Below are positions 9,060 through 16,388 of a stretch of 64,000 nt of DNA, piece after piece. How positions within the stretch are numbered: the first letter of the stretch is position 1; each line of letters begins with the position of its first letter. The translations under genes were made by a program, and so were the position numbers. The notes beneath the pieces are model-generated. The model was not told the origin of the DNA. It saw only the letters and a list, made by a program, of their open reading frames with translations, and did no database searches. The stretch is taken from NCBI RefSeq assembly GCF_003569045.1, contig NZ_BFCB01000003.1:992001-1056000 (forward strand), in the 5' to 3' direction. Source of the DNA: Aggregatilinea lenta. GTDB taxonomy: Bacteria > Chloroflexota > Anaerolineae > Aggregatilineales > Aggregatilineaceae.

Positions 9060-9318
9060 CGTGCCCGTCTCTCGTAAACGTAAAGTCGAGTGCGATGAAC
9101 CGCCAGCGTCCCGGCCCGGGCGTCGGCGGTGTGAGCCGTGCCGCCTAGTCTAACACGAATGGGCCGCTGCGGGGCCTGCAACCGCGCAAATCTGGCGGCA
9201 GATTCCACCTGCGCGCCGCTCCGAACGTTTTCCGAACGATCTGCGCTCGTCCTCCGATCTTTGTCTGAACGCTCGCTCCCTAGAGTGAAGGGTGAAGACA
9301 GAGAGACGGAGGCGAGCC

Positions 9319-10143
9319 ATGAACCGTTTCAGCACCTTCACCCCGAAACGCAGCCTGATCGTGCGCGCGGCGCTCTACGGCGGCACGGCGCTGCTGGCCT
9401 TCATCTTCGTTCTGGTCATCGATACACGGCGACCCGTCACGCGCGTGGTGGCGGCGGTGCCGGACGTGGACGCGCTGCACGACCTGGCCGAAAGCGGCCA
9501 GGGCGATGCCGCGCTGGCCGTGGTGGTCGCAACGGCGGCGACGGTCGGCGGCTGGTCCGCTGCGCCGGGCGACGCGGTGGTCTTCGCGCCGTACATGGCG
9601 CGCGACACACGCGGCGCGGTGCTGGACTACGACGATCTGCCCGATTGCGCCGATCCGCGCGTCGCCGTGGACGAGCAGAGCTGCATCAGCGCCTTCAAGA
9701 TGCTGGAGCAGCAGGTGCGCTTTGGCCCATCCCTGTTTTCGACGCCGCAGGACGGCGGCGCGCAGGTCCGTCCAGCGTTCGACGACGTGCTGTCAACCTA
9801 TATCGAAGAAGTGGGGCATTCGTGGCAGGAGTACCAGTACGAAACCGAGGGACGCGGCGAGGGGGCGCGTACGCGCCGGACGAGCAAGGCCGAGGCCGTG
9901 CGGTGGAGCACGGGCCGCGAGTACCAGATCAAGCGCTACATCCTGAGCCTGGACGGCAGCCTGATTCACCTGTCCGGTCAGCAGCGCTCGATCCTGGTGG
10001 CGCAGATCTGCGGCGGCTATGCCGACCCGCTTGGGCACGAGGTTCCGCCCTACGGACCGCCCGCCGGGTGGCCGTATCCCGAAGGCTGGCCGACCGCCGC
10101 TCCCACGCCGGACGCGCTGAATGCCTTCTGCGCGGGGTACTAA
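9319..10143 (+). CDS. Membrane-anchored protein of unknown function
   Basis: 274 residues, no family recognised. One N-terminal transmembrane segment (about residues 17-35, after the basic MNRFSTFTPKR) suggests a signal anchor with the rest outside the membrane. The mature part is Asp/Tyr-rich, with two Cys pairs (DLPDCADP and QSCISAF) that could form disulfides. It ends in a Pro/Tyr-rich segment. ATG 9319 has GGAGG at 9308-9312. It is divergent from the sulfatase maturase gene with a 259-bp gap. Function unknown. Confidence 0.65.
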   Translation: MNRFSTFTPKRSLIVRAALYGGTALLAFIFVLVIDTRRPVTRVVAAVPDVDALHDLAESGQGDAALAVVVATAATVGGWSAAPGDAVVFAPYMARDTRGAVLDYDDLPDCADPRVAVDEQSCISAFKMLEQQVRFGPSLFSTPQDGGAQVRPAFDDVLSTYIEEVGHSWQEYQYETEGRGEGARTRRTSKAEAVRWSTGREYQIKRYILSLDGSLIHLSGQQRSILVAQICGGYADPLGHEVPPYGPPAGWPYPEGWPTAAPTPDALNAFCAGY

Positions 10144-10219
10144 GCGCGTTTATGAACTTACAGCCCAACATCCCCTGGCCCCCCACGCAAGCGGAGGGAA
10201 GGAGAACAAGTCGAAAAAA

Positions 10220-10241
10220 CGGGCGGAGCAAGTCCCGTCCC
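10220..10241 (+). repeat. Dispersed GC-rich repeat, short form
   Basis: CGGGCGGAGCAAG followed by YCCCGYCCC. The same sequence with three base changes occurs at 39751-39772. Both are intergenic and can fold on a GGGCGG/CCGCCC-type stem. Confidence 0.5.
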
Positions 10242-10279
10242 GACGAATCGCAGGTCAGTGGGCGAGGGGAAAAAATCCA

Positions 10280-10412
10280 GTTTCTCGCTCAGAAAGTGTA
10301 TTAAGAAAGCCAGAGGAGTGCCGGCAGTGGCATCCTGATGGCCGCTCCTCCAGTGTGGACCGGGCTACCCCGACAGCCCGGTCCTTTCCTGGTGTAGAAT
10401 CGAGCGAGAAAC
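10280..10412. other. Possible structured RNA or small mobile element bounded by 11-bp inverted repeats
   Basis: GTTTCTCGCTC at 10280-10290 is the exact complement of GAGCGAGAAAC at 10402-10412. Inside are CCAG/CTGG (10310-10313 with 10389-10392), a GAGGAG/CTCCTC hairpin (10313-10318 with 10345-10350) and a GACCGGGCT/AGCCCGGTC hairpin (10358-10366 with 10375-10383), giving a branched fold. No known RNA family recognised; not a tRNA. Confidence 0.4.
10358..10390 (+). terminator. Hairpin, possible terminator
   Basis: A 9-bp stem GACCGGGCT/AGCCCGGTC with an 8-base loop is followed by CTTTCCT. It could terminate + strand transcription from the 9319-10143 gene. It is also part of the larger inverted-repeat element, so its role is uncertain. 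Confidence 0.4.
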
Positions 10413-10507
10413 AAAGGTTTCGCCGTGCGGAATGTAGGCGGACGGTTCTTATGCCGGGTGAAGTTGCGTATCGGAAGGCTTGACGCCGCCGGGCCGGATG
10501 CGGGCCG

Positions 10508-10543
10508 AAAAAGCACGAGCGCCGCGAAGAATGGGCGGCGCTC
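10508..10543 (-). terminator. Rho-independent terminator of the CUT2/ROK operon
   Basis: Read on the - strand, GAGCGCCGC pairs with GCGGCGCTC (10517-10543) and the hairpin is followed by GTGCTTTTTC. It lies just after the Gfo/Idh stop codon at 10576. Confidence 0.75.
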
Positions 10544-10575
10544 GGAGAGATCGAGTGTTGCTGCGGGCTGTGCGA

Positions 10576-11745
10576 TCAGCCCCGCTGCACGGCGTCTGTG
10601 CTCACCGCGCACCACGATCGCGTCGCGTGGCTTTTCAGGATCGCATCGAGCAGGGCCATCTCGTACGCTCCGTCGCCGAAGGTGGGCAGCGGTGCGCTGA
10701 ACGTCTCGCCCCGGCGGTGGTGCTCCACGGCCTTGTAGAAGTCGGAGAACAGGTTATAGACCGCGTCGAAGTAGCCCATCGGGTGGCCGGACGGCAGGCG
10801 CGCGTAGCCCGCCGTGCTGGCATCCTGAAGCTGCGGCCCTTCGATCAGCGTCTGGTTGGCGCGGTCGCGCTGCCCGATCCACAGCTCGGCCGAGCGTTCG
10901 TGATTCCAGGCCAATGCGGCTTTGCTGCCATACACTTGCAGGTCGATGCTGCACTTGCGCCCGGCACAAAGCTGGCAGGCCATGAAACTGCCCGCTGCGC
11001 CGTTGTCGAAGCGTACCAACACCGCGCCGTAGTCGTCCACCTCGACCGGCACGTCGGTCCATTCCGTGTCCGCGTCCGCCTGGGCGAAGGTGAGCGTCGG
11101 ACCGCGACTTTTCTTGCGCAGGGGCAGGATCGTGCGCAGGTCGGCCATGACCTCCACGATTTTGGCCCCCACCACGAACTGGGCGAGGTCGAGCCAGTGA
11201 CTGCCGATGTCCGCCATGGTGTTGGACGCGCCGCTCTGCGCGCGGTCCAGCCGCCAACTGTAGTCGGTCGGGTAGAGCAGCCAGTCCTGGAAGTAGGCTC
11301 CGAAGACGCTGTGCACCCTGCCGATCTCCGCCGCGCGGACCCGCGCCGCCGCTTCTTGCACGGTCGGATAGTAGCGGTAGCAGAAGTTGACGGCAGTCAC
11401 GCGGTTGTGGGCTGCCGCGAGAGCGTCCAGCGCGCGCGCTTCTTCGGCGGTCATTGCCAGCGGCTTTTCGGACAGCACGTGCTTGCCGGCCTCGATGAAC
11501 TCCCGCGTGATCGGGTAGTGCAGCGCGTTGGGTGTGCAGTTGTGCACGACCTCGATGGTCGGGTCGTCCAGCAGGTCGCGGTAGTCTGCCGCGACCGTGG
11601 GAATGCCGTACCGTTGAGCCAGCGCCTGAGCTGGCTCAAGATTGGCATCGACCAGGGCTTTCACGCGCACGCCGGGGATGCGCAGCAGCGTATCCAGGTG
11701 CACCGCGCCGATGTAGCCCGTCCCGATAACTGCAACGTCAGGCAT
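10576..11745 (-). CDS. Gfo/Idh/MocA-family NAD(P)-dependent sugar oxidoreductase
   Basis: 389 residues. N-terminal Rossmann domain with GTGYIG (about residues 8-13), the conserved SEKPLA segment with the catalytic-region Lys near residue 97, and a C-terminal beta-sheet domain. Family members oxidise sugars, inositols or sugar acids. The ATG at 11745 is 2 bp after the stop of the zinc-type dehydrogenase gene, so the two are co-translated; longer in-frame starts fall inside that gene. Last gene of the operon; a terminator follows. Likely acts on the sugar imported by the adjacent CUT2 transporter (inference). Confidence 0.9.
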   Translation of the reverse strand: MPDVAVIGTGYIGAVHLDTLLRIPGVRVKALVDANLEPAQALAQRYGIPTVAADYRDLLDDPTIEVVHNCTPNALHYPITREFIEAGKHVLSEKPLAMTAEEARALDALAAAHNRVTAVNFCYRYYPTVQEAAARVRAAEIGRVHSVFGAYFQDWLLYPTDYSWRLDRAQSGASNTMADIGSHWLDLAQFVVGAKIVEVMADLRTILPLRKKSRGPTLTFAQADADTEWTDVPVEVDDYGAVLVRFDNGAAGSFMACQLCAGRKCSIDLQVYGSKAALAWNHERSAELWIGQRDRANQTLIEGPQLQDASTAGYARLPSGHPMGYFDAVYNLFSDFYKAVEHHRRGETFSAPLPTFGDGAYEMALLDAILKSHATRSWCAVSTDAVQRG

Positions 11746-11747
11746 GG

Positions 11748-12761
11748 CTAGGCCCAATCGCGCCCGTTGGGATAGATCAGCGCCTTTACGTCCTTTTTGG
11801 CGCGCAGATTGTCGAACGCCGATTCCCAATCGTCCAGGTCATAGCGGTTGGTGACGAGCGAGTCCAGGTCGAAGACGCCGCGCGAGATGAGGTTCACCGC
11901 GCGTTCCCAGCTTTCAGTCCCGTTCCAGCTCCACGCGCCGTTGATCGAGAGCTGGTAGAGCGAGACGGGATCGAGGTTGAGCGTGACCGGCTCGCCCCAC
12001 AGACTGATGAACGCGATGACGCCCTTGCCGCCGGGTCCTTCCGGCGCGCGGCGGGCGCAGTCGATGGCGTGCTGCACGCCTTTGGCGGAGGCGGAACATT
12101 CGAGCACGAAGTCCGCGCCGCGCCCGTTGCTCAGCTCCATCACGGTCTTTTCGGGTGCGTCCTCGGAATAGAGCGTGTAGTCCGCGCCGACCTTCTTGCC
12201 GATCTTCAGCCGTTCTTCGTCCGCGCGCAGCCCAATCAGCACCACCGTGCTGGCTCCGCGCAGCCTGGCGAACTGCACGCCGAGCAGACCCATCGGGCCG
12301 GGACCGACCACCACCACGAAGTCGCCCGCGCGCACGTTGTTGCGCTCCTGCATCGAGTGGATGGTCGCCACGACAGGCTCCGTCCAGCACATGTGATCGA
12401 GCGAAAACCCGTCGGGGTAGACGTAGATCTGATCCTGCGGGATGGACATGTACGACGCGAAGCCGCCGTTGCGAGTCACGCCGAGCCAGCCGGTGCGCGT
12501 CTCGATGTCGGCCACGACGCGGTCGCCGGGCTTGACTTTGGTCACCTTCGGGCCGACCTTTTCGGCAATGCCCGCGTACTCGTGGCCGAGCGTCACGGGC
12601 GCGTCGTAGAAGTGCTTGTCGTCGTGGATCAGCAGGTCGCTACCGCAGATCCCCGATGCCCAGACTTTGACCAATACTTCGTCGTCTTCAATCTCGGGGA
12701 TGCTGACCTCGACCAGTTCGAGATGCCCGACCCCGCGCTGCGTTTTTTGTAGTGCTTTCAA
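11748..12761 (-). CDS. Medium-chain dehydrogenase (zinc alcohol dehydrogenase family) lacking the structural-zinc loop
   Basis: 337 residues, sorbitol/threonine dehydrogenase-like. Catalytic-zinc ligands Cys39 (SGICGSD), His60 and Glu61 (LGHEYAG) are present, and the nucleotide-binding VVVVGPGPMG follows. Where most relatives have a four-cysteine structural zinc lobe (around residues 84-100), this protein has a short ADIETRTGWLGVTRNGG stretch with no cysteine. The start is TTG at 12761, set by AGGAG 7 bp upstream. It probably oxidises a polyol or sugar as a step paired with the Gfo/Idh enzyme 2 bp downstream. Confidence 0.88.
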   Translation of the reverse strand: MKALQKTQRGVGHLELVEVSIPEIEDDEVLVKVWASGICGSDLLIHDDKHFYDAPVTLGHEYAGIAEKVGPKVTKVKPGDRVVADIETRTGWLGVTRNGGFASYMSIPQDQIYVYPDGFSLDHMCWTEPVVATIHSMQERNNVRAGDFVVVVGPGPMGLLGVQFARLRGASTVVLIGLRADEERLKIGKKVGADYTLYSEDAPEKTVMELSNGRGADFVLECSASAKGVQHAIDCARRAPEGPGGKGVIAFISLWGEPVTLNLDPVSLYQLSINGAWSWNGTESWERAVNLISRGVFDLDSLVTNRYDLDDWESAFDNLRAKKDVKALIYPNGRDWA

Positions 12762-12806
12762 CGGTCTTCTCCTGTTGAGAAATACGGTGTGGCAAAAAAC
12801 CCTGAA

Positions 12807-13697
12807 TTAAAAGGAAAGCTCGGTGAGCGTTTCGCGCGTGACGACCTGGATCGGCGTTTTGATCCACCCGCGTCGCTCCTTGCCCCACAGCGCATCGACG
12901 GCGTAGTCAATCGAGCGCACGACCATCTCTGCCCCCAGCAGATCGATCGTGGCGAGCATCATACCGTCCCGGATCAACGGGCGGATCGACACGTCGTTGT
13001 CGATGCCCACCGTGTAGATACGGCGATCCGGCTTGCGCTGCGCGAGAACCTGCATAACCCCCAGCGCCATTGCGTCGTTGGCGCACATGACTCCTTCAAG
13101 ATCGGGATAGTCGTCGAGCAGCTCCGAAAAGACCCGGTGCGCCTGTTCGGTTTCCCAGTTGGCCGAGCGCGAATCAAGCAGCACGAGGCCGTTTTGCTCG
13201 GCGGACATCACGAAGCCCTGCTGCCGCTGCTGCGCGTTGATCGCGCCGGGGATGCCCTCGATCATGACGACCTTCGCGGCGGGACCCAGTTGTCGCGCCA
13301 GCAGATCCCCGGCGATCTTGGCGGCCATGACGTGATCGGGGCCGACGAACGGCGGGTCGATCTCGTACTGCTTCATCAGGTCGCTGTCCAGCATCACGTC
13401 GGCGTTGATGACCTTGATCCCGGCGTGGATCGCCTGCGCGACCGGCTCGACCAGCGCTTGCGAGTCAATGGGCACCACGACCATCGCATCCACGCCCTGC
13501 GCGATCAGCTCGCGGATCAGACTGACCTGCATCTCGACTTCGGTCTGCGTTTCCGTGCCGACCGGGACCAGCGTGATGTCGCCGCGCCGGTCGGCGTGGG
13601 TGATGGCCGCCGACCGCATGCTCTGGAAGAACTCGGCGGCGAGCGATTTCATCACCAGGCCGATGACCGGCTGGTTCGATCCGTTTTTCTTGGCCAT
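12807..13697 (-). CDS. Sugar-binding protein of the ribose/LacI-type fold, without signal peptide
   Basis: 296 residues, type I periplasmic-binding fold. It aligns throughout with the two domains of the secreted protein at 16389-18248 (both open with GLVMKSLxAEFF; both have IEGIPGAxNAQQR, ANDAMALGV, DNDxSIRPLI). It begins MAKKNGSNQP directly before the fold, with no signal peptide, and only 5 bp separate it from the permease stop, so no longer start is available. It should stay in the cytoplasm, unusual for this family. It might sense or buffer internal sugar, or be a degenerate copy; the reading frame is intact. Confidence 0.85.
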   Translation of the reverse strand: MAKKNGSNQPVIGLVMKSLAAEFFQSMRSAAITHADRRGDITLVPVGTETQTEVEMQVSLIRELIAQGVDAMVVVPIDSQALVEPVAQAIHAGIKVINADVMLDSDLMKQYEIDPPFVGPDHVMAAKIAGDLLARQLGPAAKVVMIEGIPGAINAQQRQQGFVMSAEQNGLVLLDSRSANWETEQAHRVFSELLDDYPDLEGVMCANDAMALGVMQVLAQRKPDRRIYTVGIDNDVSIRPLIRDGMMLATIDLLGAEMVVRSIDYAVDALWGKERRGWIKTPIQVVTRETLTELSF

Positions 13698-13702
13698 AAC
13701 GT

Positions 13703-14704
13703 TCAGTCCGTTCCCTGTTCTGCGATCATGGGCGATCCCAGCGTGAATTTGGCGCGGTAGGCGTCGAAGATGACCGCCACGACGATGATCAGGCCGGTGA
13801 CCATCTGGCGCACGAAGTCCCCCACGCCCATCAGGATCAGGCCGTTGGTGAGCACCCCCATCAGCGTCGCGCCCAGCAGCGTGCCGATCACCGATCCGCG
13901 CCCGCCGGACAGACTCGTGCCCCCGATGATCACGGCGGCGATGGCGTTCAGTTCGAAGCCGGAGCCGAGGTTCGGCGTCGCGACGGTCAGCCGGGCGAGG
14001 TAGATCACCCCGGCGATCCCGGCGGTGAGGCCCGCGATCATGAACACGACGATCTTGTAGCGGCCCGGATTGTGCCCCGACAGGCGCACAGCCTCTTCGT
14101 TGTTGCCGATGGCGAAGATGTGCCGCCCGAACACCGTGCGGCTGAGCACGAACTGGCCGATGACCACCAACACCAGCGCCACCACGAAGATGTACGGGAA
14201 GATGTCCCGCAGGAACGTGCCGCCGCCAAAGTCGGTCAGCACTTTGGGCAGGCCGAAAATCGTGCGCGCCTCGGTAATGTAGAGCGCCGCGCCGCGCGCC
14301 ACGTTGAGCATGCCCAGCGTGACGATGAACGAGGGCAGCTTCCAGCGCACGGTCACGTAGCCGTTGAGGAAGCCGCTCAGCGTGCCGACGCCCAGCGCGA
14401 CCACAATGCCCAGGATCAACCCCTGGGCCGTCGAGAGGCTGGGGTCGGTCATGATCTTGGCGGCAACTACGGCGGCCAAGGCCATCACGGAGCCGACCGA
14501 CAGGTCGATCTCGCCCGCCAGGATCACGTAGGTCATGCCCACCGCGAGGATCGTGTTGATCGTGATCTGGGTGAACACGTTCTTGATGTTGTTCAGCGAC
14601 GTGAAGTGATCGGCGCTCAGCGAGAAGAAGACGAGCATCAGGATGAGCACCAGGCCGATACCGGCGTCGCGCAGCACTCGGTACAAAGCGGTTTTGAGTT
14701 GCAT
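13703..14704 (-). CDS. CUT2 sugar ABC transporter permease (RbsC family)
   Basis: 333 residues with 8-10 hydrophobic segments and the family blocks AGEIDLSVGS and IGGTSLSGGRGS. It forms the membrane channel of the sugar importer with the ATPase gene 2 bp upstream. ATG 14704 is chosen; a longer in-frame extension would lie within the ATPase gene. As usual for CUT2 systems a single permease gene suffices (homodimer). Confidence 0.93.
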   Translation of the reverse strand: MQLKTALYRVLRDAGIGLVLILMLVFFSLSADHFTSLNNIKNVFTQITINTILAVGMTYVILAGEIDLSVGSVMALAAVVAAKIMTDPSLSTAQGLILGIVVALGVGTLSGFLNGYVTVRWKLPSFIVTLGMLNVARGAALYITEARTIFGLPKVLTDFGGGTFLRDIFPYIFVVALVLVVIGQFVLSRTVFGRHIFAIGNNEEAVRLSGHNPGRYKIVVFMIAGLTAGIAGVIYLARLTVATPNLGSGFELNAIAAVIIGGTSLSGGRGSVIGTLLGATLMGVLTNGLILMGVGDFVRQMVTGLIIVVAVIFDAYRAKFTLGSPMIAEQGTD

Positions 14705-14706
14705 TG

Positions 14707-16278
14707 CTACTGTGTTCTCTTTTCCAGGTATTCCTGGTAGGCCAGGGAAAGAATGGTCTCTTGATCGAACGCGTCCCGCGTCACCTCGCCCGCGATCTTG
14801 CCCTTCGAGAAGACCAGGATGCGGTGGCAGATCCCCATCAGCTCCGGCAGGTCGGACGAGACGATGACGATGCTTTTGCCCTGCTCGGCGAGGTCCCATA
14901 ACAGGTTATAGATCTCGTACTTCGCGCCCACGTCGATGCCGCGCGTCGGCTCGTCGAAGATGAAGATTTCCGCATTGCGGAACAGCCACTTTGCCAGCAC
15001 GACCTTTTGCTGGTTGCCGCCGGACAGGTTGCGCGCGCGCTGGTCGACGGACGGCGTGCGGATGCGCAGCTCCTTAACCAGCTCGCGGGCGAGCTGCTTT
15101 TCTTCGGCGTGCTTCAGCAGGCCGCTGCTCGACACGCGCGCCAGGTCGGTCAGCGTGATGTTGGCGTAACAGGCCATGTCGAGGATCAGGCCCTGCTCCT
15201 TGCGGTTCTCGGTCAGCAGGCAGATGCCGTGCTTGACCGCGTCCGAGGGGCGGCGGATCTGGACTTCGCGCCCGTCGATCACGATCTGCCCACGTGTCCT
15301 GGCATCGGCCCCGAAGATGGCGCGCATGGCTTCCGTACGGCCCGACCCGACCAGCCCCGCGATCCCGACCAACTCCCCCTGCCGCGTGGCAAAGCTGACC
15401 GCGTCCTTCTGCCCGTGGACCACCAGATCGCGCACTTCCAGGCGTGCCGCGCCGGGCATCACCTGGGGCCGGAACGGGTATTCCTCATCCATGTGGCGGC
15501 CCACCATCATGCGCACGATTTCGGGGATGGTGACGTCGCTCAGCGATCGTGTTGCGACCTTTTCGCCATTCCGCAGGACCGTCACCCGGTCGCCGATCTC
15601 GAAAATCTCCTGGAGGCGGTGCGAGATGTAAATTATGGTGACGCCGCGCTGCTTGAGCTGGCGGATGATCTTGAACAGGCGCGTAATTTCCTTCGGCGTC
15701 AGCGTCGCGGTCGGCTCGTCCATGATGAGCACTTTGCTCTCGTCGGAGAGCGCTTTGGCGATCTCGACCATCTGCATCTGCGCGACGCCCAGCGCCTCGA
15801 CGGGCGTCTTGGGTGACACTTCCAGCCCGACCTCGTCCATCAGCGCGCGCGCCTGCCGGTACAGCGCCCGGTAATCGACCAGTCCGGCGCGCCGGGGCAG
15901 CTTCTCGAAGAAGATGTTTTCTGCCACCGACAAATAGGTGAGCAGGTTGAATTCCTGGTAAATGACGCGGATGCCCGCGCGGTGTGCGTCGAGCGTGGTG
16001 CGTGGCACGTAGGGCTGCCCCTCGAACGCGATCGTGCCCTCGTCGGGCGAGTGCACGCCGCACAGCGTCTTGATCAGCGTCGATTTGCCCGCGCCGTTTT
16101 CGCCAACCAGCACGTGCACCTCGCCCCGGACGATGTCGAGGTCAACGTCTTTCAGTGCCACGACGCCGGGAAACCGTTTGGTGATGCCGCGCATCTGCAA
16201 GATTGTGCCGGTGGTTTGCTCGTGGGCCAGCCGCGCGTCGCTCAGGTGGTGCTCGGTGGTGGTGTGTTGGTCTACCAT
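14707..16278 (-). CDS. CUT2 sugar ABC transporter ATP-binding protein (two ABC domains, RbsA/MglA type)
   Basis: 523 residues. First nucleotide-binding domain: Walker A GENGAGKST at about 59-67, degenerate signature LGVAQMQMVEIAK, Walker B LIMDEPTATL. Second domain: canonical signature LSGGNQQK and Walker B IFDEPTRGID; its P-loop is degenerate (VGSGRTEA), as usual in this family. It energises sugar import with the permease downstream. It starts at ATG 16278, 110 bp after the binding-protein stop, a gap holding a strong hairpin. Confidence 0.95.
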   Translation of the reverse strand: MVDQHTTTEHHLSDARLAHEQTTGTILQMRGITKRFPGVVALKDVDLDIVRGEVHVLVGENGAGKSTLIKTLCGVHSPDEGTIAFEGQPYVPRTTLDAHRAGIRVIYQEFNLLTYLSVAENIFFEKLPRRAGLVDYRALYRQARALMDEVGLEVSPKTPVEALGVAQMQMVEIAKALSDESKVLIMDEPTATLTPKEITRLFKIIRQLKQRGVTIIYISHRLQEIFEIGDRVTVLRNGEKVATRSLSDVTIPEIVRMMVGRHMDEEYPFRPQVMPGAARLEVRDLVVHGQKDAVSFATRQGELVGIAGLVGSGRTEAMRAIFGADARTRGQIVIDGREVQIRRPSDAVKHGICLLTENRKEQGLILDMACYANITLTDLARVSSSGLLKHAEEKQLARELVKELRIRTPSVDQRARNLSGGNQQKVVLAKWLFRNAEIFIFDEPTRGIDVGAKYEIYNLLWDLAEQGKSIVIVSSDLPELMGICHRILVFSKGKIAGEVTRDAFDQETILSLAYQEYLEKRTQ

Positions 16279-16338
16279 GCGCCTTGTCTCATTGAACGCT
16301 TTGCTTTTTGGGTTTCTATGTTACGCTTGGGGTGGGGT

Positions 16339-16374
16339 GGCGAAGGGGCGGCGGGTGACCGCCGTCCCTTCGCC
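16339..16374 (-). promoter_or_regulatory. Intercistronic hairpin after the sugar-binding-protein gene
   Basis: A 16-bp stem (GGCGAAGGG + CGGCGG arms, one G-U) with a 4-base loop lies between the binding-protein stop and the ATPase start. No T-run follows, so it may protect the upstream message end or cause partial termination, raising binding protein over ATPase. Confidence 0.55.
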
Positions 16375-16388
16375 CACTAGTGCCTTAT

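Larger units (their letters stand above)
10144..10575. other. Non-coding region of 432 bp between convergent genes
   Basis: No convincing gene. It holds a copy of a dispersed GC-rich repeat (10220-10241), a potential structured element closed by 11-bp inverted repeats (10280-10412), and a terminator for the - strand operon that ends at 10576. An open frame of 120 codons across 10121-10483 has no ribosome binding site, no family resemblance and runs through these hairpins. Confidence 0.6.

Noticed and set aside
10280-10412. tRNA or SRP RNA
   Set aside because: No TPsiC-type GTTCRA motif, no CCA-compatible acceptor stem and no SRP GGAA tetraloop region.
10121-10483. Possible 120-residue gene after the membrane-protein gene
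   Set aside because: It overlaps the previous gene's end, has no ribosome binding site and spans repeats and hairpins.
14705-14899. N-terminal extension of the CUT2 permease into the ATPase gene
   Set aside because: The extension is an out-of-frame reading of the ATPase coding sequence and resembles no permease N-terminus.
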